The notes below the pieces were generated by a model. The model searched no databases and was not told the origin of the DNA. It was given only the letters and a program-made list of their open reading frames with translations. Made by a program: the position numbers and the translations under genes. Shown in pieces: positions 51,354 through 63,990 of a stretch of DNA of 64,000 nt; positions within the stretch are counted from its first letter, which is position 1; each line of letters starts with the position of its first letter. This DNA comes from Glebionis coronaria (lineage: Eukaryota > Streptophyta > Magnoliopsida > Asterales > Asteraceae), in the NCBI GenBank assembly GCA_025667525.1, contig CM046878.1, forward strand, positions 576,270,868 through 576,334,867, given 5' to 3'.

Positions 51354-54110
51354 TTAAATGAATGTATTTATTTGAATGTATTTGTAATTATTGTATGTTC
51401 TTATATTAATATTTAAGTTTACCATTAGTATCGTTTGCTGGTTTTTCATTAAGGCTATTGCCGACTTGTTATTCACATACAACTTCATACTTGAGCCTTC
51501 CAATTCCATCAGGTCCTTTAAGAAATTTTCAGCCACACAGCTGGATACTGCCGCCGTAGCCGCCATAAACTCGGTTTCACAAGAGGATGGTGCAACCGTA
51601 TGCTGTTTTTGTGATTACCAGCTGGTCGGGCTATTTGAGAAGTAGAAAACAGTTCCTGTTGTGCCCTTCCAATCATCTAAATACGTTCCGTGGCTACCAT
51701 CACCACCACTATACCCGATCAATTTACCATCTCCACTTCTTCTTCGATATGCATATCCAAGCTGTAATGTTCCCTTCATGTACTGTAGGATTTGCTTTAC
51801 TGCCTTCAAATGACTTTCTTTAGGCGAATGAGTTATATACCGTTCACCGGAGTTTAGTCTGCATCCTTTGACAAGCAGAACTTTGGTTCCATGGGGATCT
51901 TCGTGAAATTGCAGTCAAGCAGACCTGCTGACTGCAATACTTCTCCAGCTTGTTTTAATTCAATGCCCATTCCAGTCTGTCGAACTTCGATACCCAATAT
52001 GTTAAGTGACCCAAGTCACTCATCTCAAAGACTTGCTTCAAAATAATTTAATAATTTTGGAGTTGTTGAGTTTTTACACTGCTTGCTCTTGCGAACATTT
52101 CAGAAAACCCAATTCTTTTAGTTCTTTATCTGGACGAGTGTACCATGCTCGAGGTGTTTGTCGTAGACCGTAGAGAGCTTTATGAAGTCAATGATACCAT
52201 GTGTTCTTTTCCTTTTACAACGAACCCATCCGGTTGAGTTACGTATATTTCCTCCCTTAATTCTCCGTTCAAGAAAGCTGACTTTACATCTAGAGCGGCC
52301 TTTCATTGCTGCTTCTTCATAGTCCACTCCCTGCCTCTGAACATATCCCTTTGCCACCAAGCGCGCCTTGTGATTTGCGACAGTACCTTCTGTTGGTGAT
52401 TTTGTGTTACCAATAAATGATTTAAGTGTAATGATTTTACTTTGTTGACCAATGTGTAATCGTGATAAACGTTCATCAAGTCGGGGTTGTGCGGAGTGCA
52501 CGCTTGTATGACATTATTACGGTTATCATACGGGGGCGAAGCCCCCGTACGACGGGGGTCCGGGGGCAGCGCCCCTGGGCAGGGGTATAAAGTGCTATGT
52601 TAAAAACGCACTAGAAAATAAAATTCCCGGGTATTCGGACATTTTTCAGCCCGTTATTTACACTGTCGGTTTATGGTTAACATAACTGCTTTTGCAGTTA
52701 CAACCGTATGACAGTTATTGGTCATATTACCTTTTTGGTTTTCTGGTTCATAACAACAAAAACACATAAACAGTTCGAATCTGAGTTTTATCCGATTGTA
52801 GATTTCGATAGAACCATCGAAATACTTTGATCTGAAAGTGTTTGACACGACTCTCAGATTATTTGATCCACCCATATATCTAACACCTTCTGCATCTCTT
52901 TTCGTTTTAAACACCCATTTGAGACCAATTGGTTTGTGGCCAGAAGGAAGGGTCGTAAGCTGCATGTTTGGTTCTTTTTAGTTGACCCGATCTCGGCTTT
53001 CATTGCTTCACACCAGAATTGTACACATGCTGCGCAGGCTCGTCTCCTACCAGTAATAACTCGTCCGGTTCCAAATCAACAGGTTCTGTTTCGGCATAAA
53101 TTTCGGCCAAACTTCGGAAACCACGGACTGGTGTGTGATCATACATCAAGGGACTTTCACCTTGTTGAGGTTGTGCTGTAGTATTCCACCCGATAGTCAC
53201 CGAGGGATTTCCATGTGACGACTCAGTTGTATAATGATATAATCATCTGTGAGTGGTAATGAAGTTTTTGAAGTTTGAGGTGGAGTTGCATTATTTGTGG
53301 GAGATAGGTTTCCAGACTTTCGGTGTGTACTGGCCATGTGTGGCCTAATCCCACTGTTTCTTTCTGTCAAAGATAACGTCATGAGCCACAACCACTTTAT
53401 TTTCTTTTGGGTTGAACATCCGATACGTGTTGCTTCCCGGTTCAACCCCCAAATATACCATGGGAGTACTTCGATTGCGGAGTTTTGTGGTCTGATTTAC
53501 AGGCTTCTTTACAAACCCAACATAACCAAATACCTTCAGATGATGAAGGGCTGGTTTGCTACCTCTGGAGGCTTCATATGGAGTCATGCCCTTCACCCCT
53601 TTGGTCGGAATTCAGTCTAATATATAAACTGCATGTCGGACAGGTTCATCCCGCAATGTATCTAGTAATTTCATTGTTTTCAGCAGGGATCTTGTGGTCT
53701 CAAGAAACTTCGGTTTTCCTCCCGGGAACACATTATCTTCATTTAGCAGAACCAAATTTTCAGTTTGCTCACCACAAACTGTTAACATCAACGTAACCTC
53801 CTCTTCTTCTATTTGAGTCAAGTTAGCCTCATCCTCTTTCTTCTTTGGTGCTCGACACTCGGATGCATAGTGACCGTACTGGTCACAATTGAAACACTTC
53901 ATATGCTTCTTATCCCTTGTTTTCAGATTGTTACCAGTAGCATCTCGTTGCCAGTTCGAACCACCGCGACCACCCCGGCCACGACCTCCCCGGCCACCTC
54001 TTTCGCTTGATCCACGTCCCCTTTCCCACGATGAGGAGGAATCTGAACCAACATATTATGTCTCTGCCAAAACCACATTCCCCCTATTCCTCCATTGCTA
54101 GGGGCTCGAG
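51354..54110 (-). pseudogene. Decayed Ty1/copia element, internally deleted
   Basis: Minus-strand pieces in copia order are: a gag zinc knuckle C-F-N-C-D-Q-Y-G-H-Y-A-S-E-C (near 53860-53902), integrase C-terminal M-T-P-Y-E-A and H-L-K-V-F-G-Y (53345-53596), RT start K-P-I-G-L-K-W-V-F-K-T-K (about 52900), A-R-L-V-A-K-G-Y (about 52380), RNase H entry V-K-Q-I-L-Q-Y-M-K-G-T (51800), and N-K-S-A-I-A-L-M-K-N (about 51450). Protease, the integrase core and the YVDD region are missing. Frames change many times and no LTRs are visible, so this is an old remnant. Confidence 0.8.
52506..52728. mobile_element. GC-hairpin insertion inside the decayed copia
   Basis: The RT coding remnant is interrupted by ~220 bp. 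The left edge TATGACATTATTACGG and right edge CCGTATGACAGTTATTGG are imperfect mirrors. The left part contains two stable GC hairpins, GGGGGCGAAGCCCCC (52532-52546) and GGGGGCAGCGCCCC (52563-52576). The remainder is AT-rich. It looks like a small TIR element of unknown superfamily. Confidence 0.45.
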
Positions 54111-54330
54111 TTATCCATAGCTACAACATTATTCTCACCTGCCACCTCATGATTCTCCATCACGAAAACCAAACACTTTAACAACTTTCTGACTACTGAC
54201 TGTTGCAACTATAAGAGGCCGACAAGGTTTACACCACCATTGTCGGTTTTCTAGGGTCCAATACTAAACTATGCCTTCTGTTTAAAGCATTGTTGGATAA
54301 GGGAGCGAGTGCTGTTCTTGTATTAGTGAC
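54105..54330 (-). pseudogene. Inverted copy 1 of an unidentified exon
   Basis: Read on the minus strand it matches 55340-55500 (CCATTATCCAACAATGCTTT, AACCGACAA.GG, AAAGTTGTTAAAGTGTTTG) with scattered changes. It adjoins the 3' side of the decayed copia. Confidence 0.6.
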
Positions 54331-55214
54331 TCCGTTTTATGTTGCAATATATAGAACTTTGAACCTAAAACCATCACGTAGGAGCTATAATGCCAAGTCC
54401 TTGTTCTTACTATATTTCCAAGGTGAAGTCATTTGATTATTTAACATTTTAACTGATAGTGTGACCATGAACGACGGTTGGGCCAAGGTCCGTTAAGAAA
54501 CCATAGATGGCAGTAATTCACCCGTTCAGTAAACAACTTACACGTTGCATGTAACCATGTTGCTCCATGGTTGCAAACACAATTTGAGTTCGTTGTTTTT
54601 AGCTCTCAAACTATGCACATCACTCCATACATCTGAAAACCCTTTAGACTTATATGTTATATGTTTTAGTTAGCGTGTTCATAGCTCAATTAGGTACATT
54701 AGTAAGTTAGTAACTTCAGGAATGTAGCTCTTAACTCTTTCGTGTTAGTAAATGGATTTGATGCATATCAAATATAGGAACATGCCATTCCAAATTTAGC
54801 CTATTCTGGAACCTCATAAAGTACACTAGCAATTTTACAAATGTGGTTCTTAACTTTTTCATCTTATTAGTTACATTTGATGCATATAAGATTTGTTTTT
54901 GTCAGTCATACTACATTTAAGTGATTATCGTAAACCGTGACTCGTGTTTGCTGTTTATTGGAATAATTTGATTGACTATAGAGGTACATATGTTGACCTA
55001 TATACTTACAGACGGGTCAAATGAGTTAAACTAGAAGATTTAACTTAATAGGAATCCACATCAAATCGGCATATTTGGAAGCCATTTTAGTATATAAGTA
55101 GATGCATGGAACCTCTAAATTGCTTTATTCATAAAAGGATTTAAAATTATTGCAAAATTCGGTCTGGGTCAAATGGGTTATACTGAGATTTGCAATGATG
55201 TTAGTTATTTTAGG

Positions 55215-55600
55215 TAAAATCAGTCTACAAACCTCCAACTGGTGCAGATGGTTGCTCTGGAAGATATGTTCGTGCACTTGGTGCAGATGGGACTTTTACA
55301 CACCAGAGAGATAAAATCATTCACTTCGAGGATGGAGTCACTAATACTAGAACAACACTAGCTCCATTATCCAACAATGCTTTAAACAGAAGGCATGATT
55401 TGAGTAATCTGACTCCAGAAAACCGACAAAGGTTGTATAACCCGTGTGGAAGTAATCAGAAAGTTGTTAAAGTGTTTATATTCATGAAGTGGGATGTGCA
55501 GAGTAATGTTGCAGCTATGGATAACTCGAGCCCCTTGCAATGGAGGAATATCCTAACACTTTCACAATTGCAAGGGTCTCAAGTTATCCATAGCGACAAT
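55215..55600 (+). pseudogene. Gene fragment, copy 2 of the unidentified exon
   Basis: After an acceptor-like TTATTTTAG the frame reads V-K-S-V-Y-K-P-P-T-G-A-D-G-C-S-G-R-Y-V-R-A-L-G, then R-T-T-L-A-P-L-S-N-N-A-L-N-R-R-H-D-L and E-N-R-Q-R-L-Y-N-P. It continues N-Q-K-V-V-K-V-F-I-F before degenerating. I do not recognise the family. Composition is that of a host protein exon, not a transposon gene. The last ~90 bp face an inverted copy immediately downstream. Confidence 0.5.
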
Positions 55601-55735
55601 ATTACTCTGAAGCCCCACTTCACGATATGCTCTCCGTCACGAATATCAAACACTTTAATAACTTTCTGATTACTGGCTGTTGTAGTGATAAGAGGCCCAT
55701 ACGGTTTATACAACCTTTGCCGGTATTCTGATTTT
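55570..55735 (-). pseudogene. Inverted copy 3 of the unidentified exon
   Basis: On the minus strand it reads Y-R-Q-R-L-Y-K-P-Y-G-P-L-I-T, then N-Q-K-V-I-K-V-F-D-I-R-D-G-E-H, a better-preserved version of the end of copy 2. Together, copies 2 and 3 form a hairpin with ~90-bp arms and a ~110-bp spacer. Confidence 0.6.
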
Positions 55736-55747
55736 TGCAACTTAAAG

Positions 55748-56125
55748 TGATAACAGTCAACTAGTCACAGTGTTCGCCAAAAACCGATCATGGTTCCGAT
55801 TTTCTAAAGCGGGAAACATGTCGCAAGGTAAATGTAAAGTAGCCTAAATATCACAGACTTTTAACACTACCAGCTATAAATTGAATAGAATACATAAAAA
55901 ATGATGGATCAGCATTTAGAACATCAGAATTGATGCCGTCATAAAATGAGCACGACCCATCATCAAAGGGTTTTCAAATGTATATTTAATCTGATTATTG
56001 CACCTGTCATAACAGTCAACTAGTCATAGTGTTTGCCAAAAACCGATTATGGTTCTGATTTTCTAAAGGCGGGAAACATGTCGCAAGAAAATGACTTGCA
56101 AGGGAAATGTAATGTCACCTAAATA
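55748..56125. repeat. Direct repeat of ~110 bp
   Basis: ATAACAGTCAACTAGTCA followed by GCCAAAAACCGAT and GGGAAACATGTCGCAAG occurs at 55751-55840 and again at 55999-56095, about 90% alike. The intervening sequence shows nothing else. Confidence 0.75.
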
Positions 56126-56412
56126 GCTCAAACTTATCAGCACTTGCCTTAACTTTTTCGTGTCAACAAATAATACATTTTTTTTAGCATACAGCATAAA
56201 ACTCCAGAGAGGTATGGGTAACCATAATTGAAATACTTTGCATTAAACTTCAGAGATGTATTTGGATACTAGATAAACAACTTCTGCAACCTTAAATAAG
56301 CAGTTATATATTCAGCTTAGATCACGCGACAACAATTAACTTGAAATAAGAACAGATTCTAGAGCATTTTATATTCAACAATTAACGTGAAAATAACTTG
56401 ACTCCCAGATAT

Positions 56413-57204
56413 TGAAAGTTTATGGACTTAAAATTAATAGTCGTGAGATAGGATCGAACTCGGGATCACGGGATTGCACACATAACGTAAAGGGTTAATT
56501 TATTTATTAAATATATATATATATTTTATATATTTATTAAATCAAACCAAAGCTTAACTAACGATTGTTAATAAATAATAGTTAAGTTATAACGACCGTT
56601 ATGGAATTAAATAGAAGCTAAAAGAAGAAGGAAAAATTACACAAACACCTCTGTAGGAGGGTGTTAACCGCCGGCTTGTAGAGGGGGCAAAGGGAAACTT
56701 TTGTTTCCTAAATTGTTTATGACTTGGAGTCCAAGGTTTGCTAAGCCTATATAAACAAACCCCTAGCCTCATAATTTTTCACTCCCTCTTTCTTTTCTCT
56801 TGCTTTGATCGCCGACCATACACACCCAACTTAGGGTTTCGTTTGGTTTTCGATTTTGTCTATTTTATCTAGTCCTAGCCCCTCTCTAGGGTTGTTGGGT
56901 AGATATTCCATAAGCGTTGAAGCTCGGTTTGTTCGTGCTAGACTCACGGTTAACTCGCCGTATTACGTGTGTACAAGAACGTGATATAGTCTTACTTTAG
57001 ACTATATTCTTGGTGGTGTTCGTGGTCAACCCTAGTTGTCGTTCATTCCGTCGTCTTGTGGATCTTGCTAGGATAAAGGTATGTAACCCTAATCTTGATT
57101 AATATAATCGTGTTAAATTAATGATCTTGTTAATCGCTTCCGCTATGCGTTCTTTGATCCATATTAGGGTTTTAAATAATTGTTATGAACTATATAAACC
57201 ATCA
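56413..57204 (+). repeat. 5' LTR of the non-autonomous element
   Basis: It contains CCTATATAAACAAACC (about 56748) as a TATA box, then CTTAGGGTTTCGTTTGG and a pyrimidine-rich start region. It ends AACCATCA. Confidence 0.93.
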
Positions 57205-57205
57205 G

Positions 57206-57219
57206 TGGCATCGAGAGCC
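57206..57219 (+). promoter_or_regulatory. Primer binding site, tRNA-Met-like
   Basis: TGGCATCGAGAGCC begins one base after the LTR. It resembles the copia primer site TGGTATCAGAGC with two changes and one added base. Confidence 0.65.
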
Positions 57220-60200
57220 GTTTTAACATGATTATAATTATCAAGATCTAAAGTTTTTTTTAACTAATATTGATTTGTGTTAAAAATTACATGTTGTTTT
57301 TTAGGTTTTATAAAAAATGAGGGTTTTGTTTTTTATTATTTTTAAAATCGGCTATGCCGAATTTTTTATAAAAAAAAAAAGTTTTTTTGTAAACCCTAAA
57401 ATTACATGGTAATTAACTTTAGATGTATGCATGAATTAATTGTTATGTCATGCGTGGTTACGATCCGTAGTGATTTCATTAATTGTTAAGTGATTTGGGT
57501 GGAATTTTGATGAATTGCATGATTAATTGTTATGTTATGTAAATTCATGTTTCGATCCATAGAGATTTAATTGTTAAGTTATGAGGGAGATCCGTGATGA
57601 ACATGCATTTTTTTTAATGGATCATATGTGTTATGTGGTAATTGTTACGTTTTTTTTGCTACATGCTTTATTTGATTCAATAAATCTAAAATTAGGGAAG
57701 ACTTTTATATGAATATAAAAACCTAGATTTGATATTATTTATTGAATAAATCGTATGCATGTGGCTATTTGATTTATGTATTGCACATATAAATTGTTAT
57801 TATGTGTTTATGATTTAGTTTTTTTTTGTACCTACTTGTTTTCATACGTTTTATATTGATTGTATGTTGTAAACAAGGGTAATTTTTTACAAGAAAAATT
57901 AATGTGGACTAAATCATATTAAATAAATGAATTGTTTTGAGATCTAAATTACATATGATTTGCGTTGATTAGAGTTGCAATAGCAACTTAACGGCCTACT
58001 CAATTTTGACAAACTATAAAGTGGGTATAACGCACCGCTGGTCATGTACCCGGTTAAGGAAGGAGGTGTTATGCTTCAGCGCTGACCAAATTCCCGGCTC
58101 GCCTGTGCGTCAAATTGGTATTACCTACGGTTGTTATTGGTACAATTCTTTAAGGTTGATTTAACTACATTAATTCACATCCGAAACACAATGAGTAAGG
58201 TTATTGCTTTGTGCTATAACTAAGTTCTAGAAAAAGTACGGTGTGAATTTAGTTGTGTGTAAAATCTTTAATTGGTTTAACCAATACCTCAACTTGCAAG
58301 TATATGATGAACTTTTAGTCTCAACAAAAGTTTACTAAACGTTTTATTAAACTTATGTTATGGAGATGTATGCATGCTTCTCCATACATGATTTTGACAC
58401 CAAAATCTATACCCTAAAATTTAAGTCATATGCCCTCTAATTGACGAACACTTGAAGTTACAATTGTCGTCATATAAGATATCGGACGATGTTGTAATGG
58501 AGAGAAAACTTCATGACTGAATAAGATTGCACATGAAGGTTTTACGTTCTTTAGATTAGTCGACTTAATTGAGTTACTCAGTGAGATCTGGAAACTTAAG
58601 GCATAAAGAAGGGATAAAACATGTTTACAATGCAAAATGACTTTTGGCAATGTAAATCCCTTAAATGTCTAGAAATTGCAAATTTGTTTGTCAATCATTG
58701 TTCGACAAGTTACCATCTTGAATACTTTCATTGCTAGCAGATCAACTGATGTGATGAAATTATGTCAATTTGGATTCTAGTTTTCAAGGAAAATACTATG
58801 GTTATTATTACCGGGGTAATTTTATTTTCTTGAATGGTATTATCGAAAATACTAAAATTGAATTTTGTAAATTCTTTTGCGAATGTATTAATGCAACGTT
58901 ACACCGTAAACGTGGTTTATTCATTTATTGATCTACAAACCTATGGTTGAGGATAGAGTCAATTTACAAATGAAAGATAAACCTAAAACTCTTTTTCATG
59001 AGTAAAGAAGGAGTAATAAGGATTTTAGAAATGTCAAATTCAAATCCGTAACTCATAGCAAATTTTAATAGTTAAGAAAAGTGCATTTTTGAGTTATTAA
59101 AAGTTACCGCTAATTGGTTATAAGGCAAACTAGCATATTTGTCTAGTAGTTGTGCTTTGACCATTTATAGGCACTACATACCATTTTAGGGTTGGTAGAC
59201 CTATTAAGGAAGAAATTGCATGTCAAATCTTTAAAGTTAAAAAGCATTTGATGGGTAAGTCATCATTTACGAAGTAGAGTACACTCTTAAACACTATAAG
59301 TAATTGTTGCGAATGTGTTTTTCAAAAGTGTAAGAAAGTAAACACAACACTAATTATTTTCACCGATTATGAAACATTTTCAATGTTGTCAAGTTCAGTG
59401 GGAGAATTGTGTTGTATTACTGATTTTGAGTCTATTAAAACATTCTCTAAGTCAGTGGGAGTTACAAGATTTGTTGTCTTGGTAATAACCCATGTTATCT
59501 TTAATATGTCCTAAGATAATTACTTTCGAATTGTTGACACTAATATCTTCAAATATAGTTATGTACTGATTCTTGTTGATTAAGTGGTTCTACATCTACT
59601 TGTAAAAGCTAATATATGTGGCACAATCATATTTTGTATAGACGAACGTTAGACATGATTTTTATCTTATATATGAGGTTGTTCCATGCACAAGTGGGAG
59701 AAATGAACATTGTGTGCAAGAAACAACTCATAAAGATATGATTCTCTTGTCTTTAAGATAAGAGACTAACAATCTAATTAATATTTAGATCATGTGTCAA
59801 TATGATTAAAAGACTACTTAAAAGTATATATATCATTCACTTTAAGAAACACTTGTTGTTTTGATTTAGTCATGTAAGAGCTTGGACTAAATTGTAAACT
59901 CAAGGGTAAAATATCCACATGTCGTAAGATCGGGCGTGGAATGTTTTTGAAGTTTCTTAAAATGGACTAATTCCTGGAATGACATAAGATACATAGAGTA
60001 ATCTTATACTACTAATGAAACCTAGTGATGTTCATATAATAGTATAGGAGTGAATTAACTTGAAAAGATGAATGAAACCTAGTGGTGTTCATGATTTACT
60101 TTAGTTATACATGTTTATGATTTATTGTATAAAGTCGCAAACATAAAGTCTTGGAAGACGTTTAATATAAAGTAAGACGTTAATGTATTGTCTCTATTTC

Positions 60201-63188
60201 ACTAAAGACATATACATGTAATGTGTAATGGACTTATAACTTTTATGAAGTGACTTTGTATTAAAAGTACTTGAGTTATAAAGCATGCAAAATGGTTAGG
60301 AAATCTATTATACCATTAAGATGATTTAGTTGGTATATAGGTAAGCCTAAAGATATATATTTATCTTAAATATTGTTAAGATTGACTTACAATATTTCCC
60401 TAAATGAAATACATCATTGTTATGGTATGTTCATTAGGAGAATCAAAATTCTCAATATGATGGTGATGTTTGATTCAAGATAACTATATCTTCCTTTAAT
60501 CCAAAAGATATCAAGGTTAGAAAGTTGAGTATGACTTGAGCTAAGAAGATTAATAAGATACCATTATATATGGAATGTGATGAATCACATTATATCTTAA
60601 ATGGAGTTCGGATTTTGCTAAAATACTTATGAAGTGGATTGTTTAGAAAATAAAGAGTATGGAACGGCCATTGTGTTTTGTAATGTCCCATATAGATAAC
60701 GTTGGAGTGTTGATCTATTTGCTATGTATTTAAAGAGTAATTTTAACTTACTAAAAGCAAGTGGGAGTTTTGATCTTGAAAGATAAAATTACAAGATACA
60801 TGATCTTCTAAAATACACTAGTAATTATCATGAGGTAGGCCTGTAAATGCTAAACCTTAAGATAAAGGAATTTATGTCATAGGTCCGTAAGGATATCTCG
60901 GATATGCGATTTATATGCTAAGAATTATGAGTTACAAATAATTGTTATGATTTGTTACCAAATATTGTATTGGGTAAATTACTCATACTATGAACGTTAT
61001 AGATGTTGTCCAATAAGATAATCAAATTTCGGTTTTGGTTTATCTTAAATAGTTTGACTAGAAATTGAAGATGAGTTTCGTCAAAGGAAGAAAAACGCCA
61101 ATTGTGGTGGTTTAATCTTTGTGTCGAAATTATATGGACAAAATTGTACACATATTTAATGTATGTATTGTGAATAGATTATTAGTCACATTTAAGTAAT
61201 TAATTGTGATTGAGTATTCTTTCCTAAATACATTAAATATATAAAGATTTTGATGGTCATATTTTAATTGACAAATTTGGATATGAATGAACTATTTCTT
61301 GAATGACTACTTGAGAAAGGACTTAAGTAATCGAAATGAGTTTATTACTTCAAAATATAAATCTTTGGAAAAGTACAAAATGCAATTAGCCGTGAATGGA
61401 TAAAAGCATGCATCTAGGAGATTATTCTTATGTTTAATTTGAAATCCAAGATTGGATTTAAATTTGAATAAGATGGTTTCTGAGTATTTCTAAAAGCTAG
61501 TGGGAGTATTATGGTTATTTTCTTAAATTATATGTGTCAAATAGACATGTAAGAAAGTAAGTTTCATTCAAATTAAATGTTGATTTGGTTTAGATTTGAG
61601 ATGAAACTTTGCTTTGGAGATTTAGAAAATAAGATATACATAACCTTGGAACAAATAAATTTTTTTATTTATGCGGTGGAAATACAACGTAATATGCCAT
61701 GTAGTAAGTTTACATGGATATTTAGGACATGAAGAAATCTAAATCTGGTTTGAGAAATTTTCATGTGTGTCGTGTTGTATTTATATCATGCTTAAAATAC
61801 ATAATGATTTGAATATATTAATCTATTTAAGAAGTTATTGAATAACTTGTGTAATGAATATTCTGAAGGAATATATTTGGAAATAGAATAACATCCTAAA
61901 TCTTGGATCGGCTTCCATATTCTATAAATGAATAATTTGTCAATCGTTGTGCAAATTATCATAGCCAACAAACTTGAAGGTTTTGGTTGGAATCAAACAT
62001 TACATAATAGATATTAAAGGTAACGTATTTATATCTTTTATAAAAAGTTGTAAAACTTGAAAAGATATAATTGAGGTAACACTCAATATTAGTCATGTGA
62101 TCTTTGGAGATGACATGTTGATTAAAGTTGCATTATACATTAAAGAATTAGAATACTTTGAACTTCAAATGTGTTTTGGAAGTTTAGGAAATTGGTGATC
62201 AAGGATGTTTCATAATTTTGATACTATGTGGCAATATCAAATTATTTGAATGCATATGTACAAGAGTTTCAGTGAAATTGAATTCTTGAAGAAAGTATTC
62301 TCAAAATCCCAATAGGTCAAGATTGGTTATTTTATGCTTTGCCAAACAAGTATGAATGTCATTACTAGAGGCATGATGCATGTACCAGTTTTATGCATTG
62401 ATCTATTTTTAGTATTTGGATAAAGGATGTAAGACATTATTGAATTGATGAAATAAAGATTGGATTTCGTTTATTTTCTGTTATTTGATTTTGTATCCTA
62501 TTTTACATGTTTTAAATCCATGAGCATTATGATGTTTCTAAATGTCCGTTGTCGATTAATAATATGGGAGTATTATTAAACTAAGACAATTCAAAATAGT
62601 GACGGAGTATACTTGAAAGTATATTGGTCAATTTTGGATGATATTTGATGGATCAAATATTGGACTTATCCCAACTATATGATTTTACTTTATGGATCTT
62701 TGTCATCAAGTAATTCATAAATAGTTATCCTTAGACCTGAGATACCAGGAAACTGTCGTGGATCTAGTGCATTTCTGTGGAATAGTCTAACGCTAAACGT
62801 AACTGGTAGCTATAAGGATTATTTCCGGAAGTGTTGCAAAGTTCATAAGTTTTGCTTGTAGTCAAAATGGGATTCGTTTCCTTCAAAATTTATTTTGAAG
62901 TATAATACAGCTGGGCCCCTCGGGGGAGTAGTAAGATATTTGTGTGGCCGCACCCAAATTTGTTTTGGTGATCTTGCTATATCCATAAACGAGAAACAGA
63001 ATGGTTAATGAAAGGAATGACTGAGATCCATATCCTTATTAACGTTGTATTTGAAATGAAAGGATAATAATAATAATGATTATATATCGTTAAAAGGTTT
63101 TGTCCAAGAAACCTTACTCGAGTTGTACTAGTGACATTGCTAGTGTAACTAGACGCTAGTCAATGTGATCACGATATTAGAATTTTGT
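57220..63188. other. Interior of the non-autonomous element, no intact gene
   Basis: AT-rich sequence with stops in all frames. A conserved-looking block near 57966-58140 (AACGGCCTACTCAATTTTGA and GGTGTTATGCTTCAGCGCTG) and another at 62740-62960 stand out as GC-richer. AGTGGGAG occurs near 59397, 59454, 59690, 60763 and 61496 as well as next to the 3' LTR. Confidence 0.6.
61265..61560 (+). pseudogene. Decayed copia reverse-transcriptase remnant
   Basis: One frame gives L-D-M-N-E-L-F-L-E, a stop, then L-L-E-K, aligning with the copia RT motif M-D-V-K-x-A-F-L-N-G-x-L-E-x-D. About 200 bp later another frame gives L-K-A-S-G-S-I-M-V-I-F-L-N-Y-M, aligning with K-x-S-G-S-x-x-x-F-L-x-L-Y-V-D-D. Spacing is right for RT, but stops and frame changes abound and the catalytic Asp pair is lost. 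Confidence 0.5.
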
Positions 63189-63200
63189 CCAAGTGGGAGC
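63189..63200 (+). promoter_or_regulatory. Polypurine tract of the non-autonomous element
   Basis: CCAAGTGGGAGC lies against the 3' LTR. The position is right, although purine content is only moderate. Confidence 0.65.
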
Positions 63201-63990
63201 TGAAAGTTTATGGACTTAAAATTAATAGTCGTGAGATAGGATCGAACTCGGGATCACGGGATTGCACACATAACGTAAAGGGTTAATTTATTTATTAAAT
63301 ATATATATATTTTATATATTTATTAAATCAAACCAAAGCTTAACTAACGATCGTTAATAAATAATAGTTAAGTTATAACGACCGTTATGGAATTAAATAG
63401 AAGCTAAAAATAGAAGGAAAAATTACACAAACACCTCTGTAGGAGGGTGTTAACCGCCGGCTTGTAGAGGGGGCAAAGGGAAACTTTTGTTTCCTAAATT
63501 GTTTATGACTTGGAGTCCAAGGTTTGCTAAGCCTATATAAACAAACCCCTAGCCTCATAATTTTTCACTCCCTCTTTCTTTTCTCTTGCTTTGATCGCCG
63601 GCCATACACACCCAACTTAGGGTTTCGTTTGGTTTTCGATTTTGTCTATTTTATCTAGTCCTAGCCCCTCTCTAGGGTTGTTGGGTAGATATTCCATAAG
63701 CGTTGAAGCTCGGTTTGTTCGTGCTAGACTCACGGTTAACTCGCCGTATTACGTGTGTACAAGAACGTGATATAGTCTTACTTTAGACTATATTCTTGGT
63801 GGTGTTCGTGGTCAACCCTAGTTGTCGTTCATTCCGTCGTCTTGTGGATCTTGCTAGGATAAAGGTATGTAACCCTAATCTTGATTAATATAATCGTGTT
63901 AAATTAATGATCTTGTTAATCGCTTCCGCTATGCGTTCTTTGATCCATATTAGGGTTTTAAATAATTGTTACGAACTATATAAACCATCA
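63201..63990 (+). repeat. 3' LTR of the non-autonomous element
   Basis: Partner of 56413-57204, about 99.4% identical, followed by GATAT. The window ends 10 bp later. Confidence 0.93.

Larger units (their letters stand above)
56413..63990 (+). mobile_element. Non-autonomous copia-like LTR retrotransposon
   Basis: LTRs 56413-57204 (792 bp) and 63201-63990 (790 bp) start TGAAAG and end CATCA. They are flanked by the duplication GATAT (56408-56412 and 63991-63995). A tRNA-Met-like primer site follows the 5' LTR and a polypurine tract precedes the 3' LTR. By eye the LTRs differ by five substitutions and a 2-bp TA indel, about 0.6%, so insertion is recent (~0.3 million years at 1e-8, inference). 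The 6-kb interior has no open frame above ~75 codons. Only decayed RT is recognisable. It must have moved using proteins from another element. Confidence 0.92.

Noticed and set aside
56451..56475. tRNA gene (GGATCGAACTCGGGATC looks like a T-arm)
   Set aside because: No acceptor or anticodon arms pair with it. It lies in the LTR and is repeated in the other LTR.
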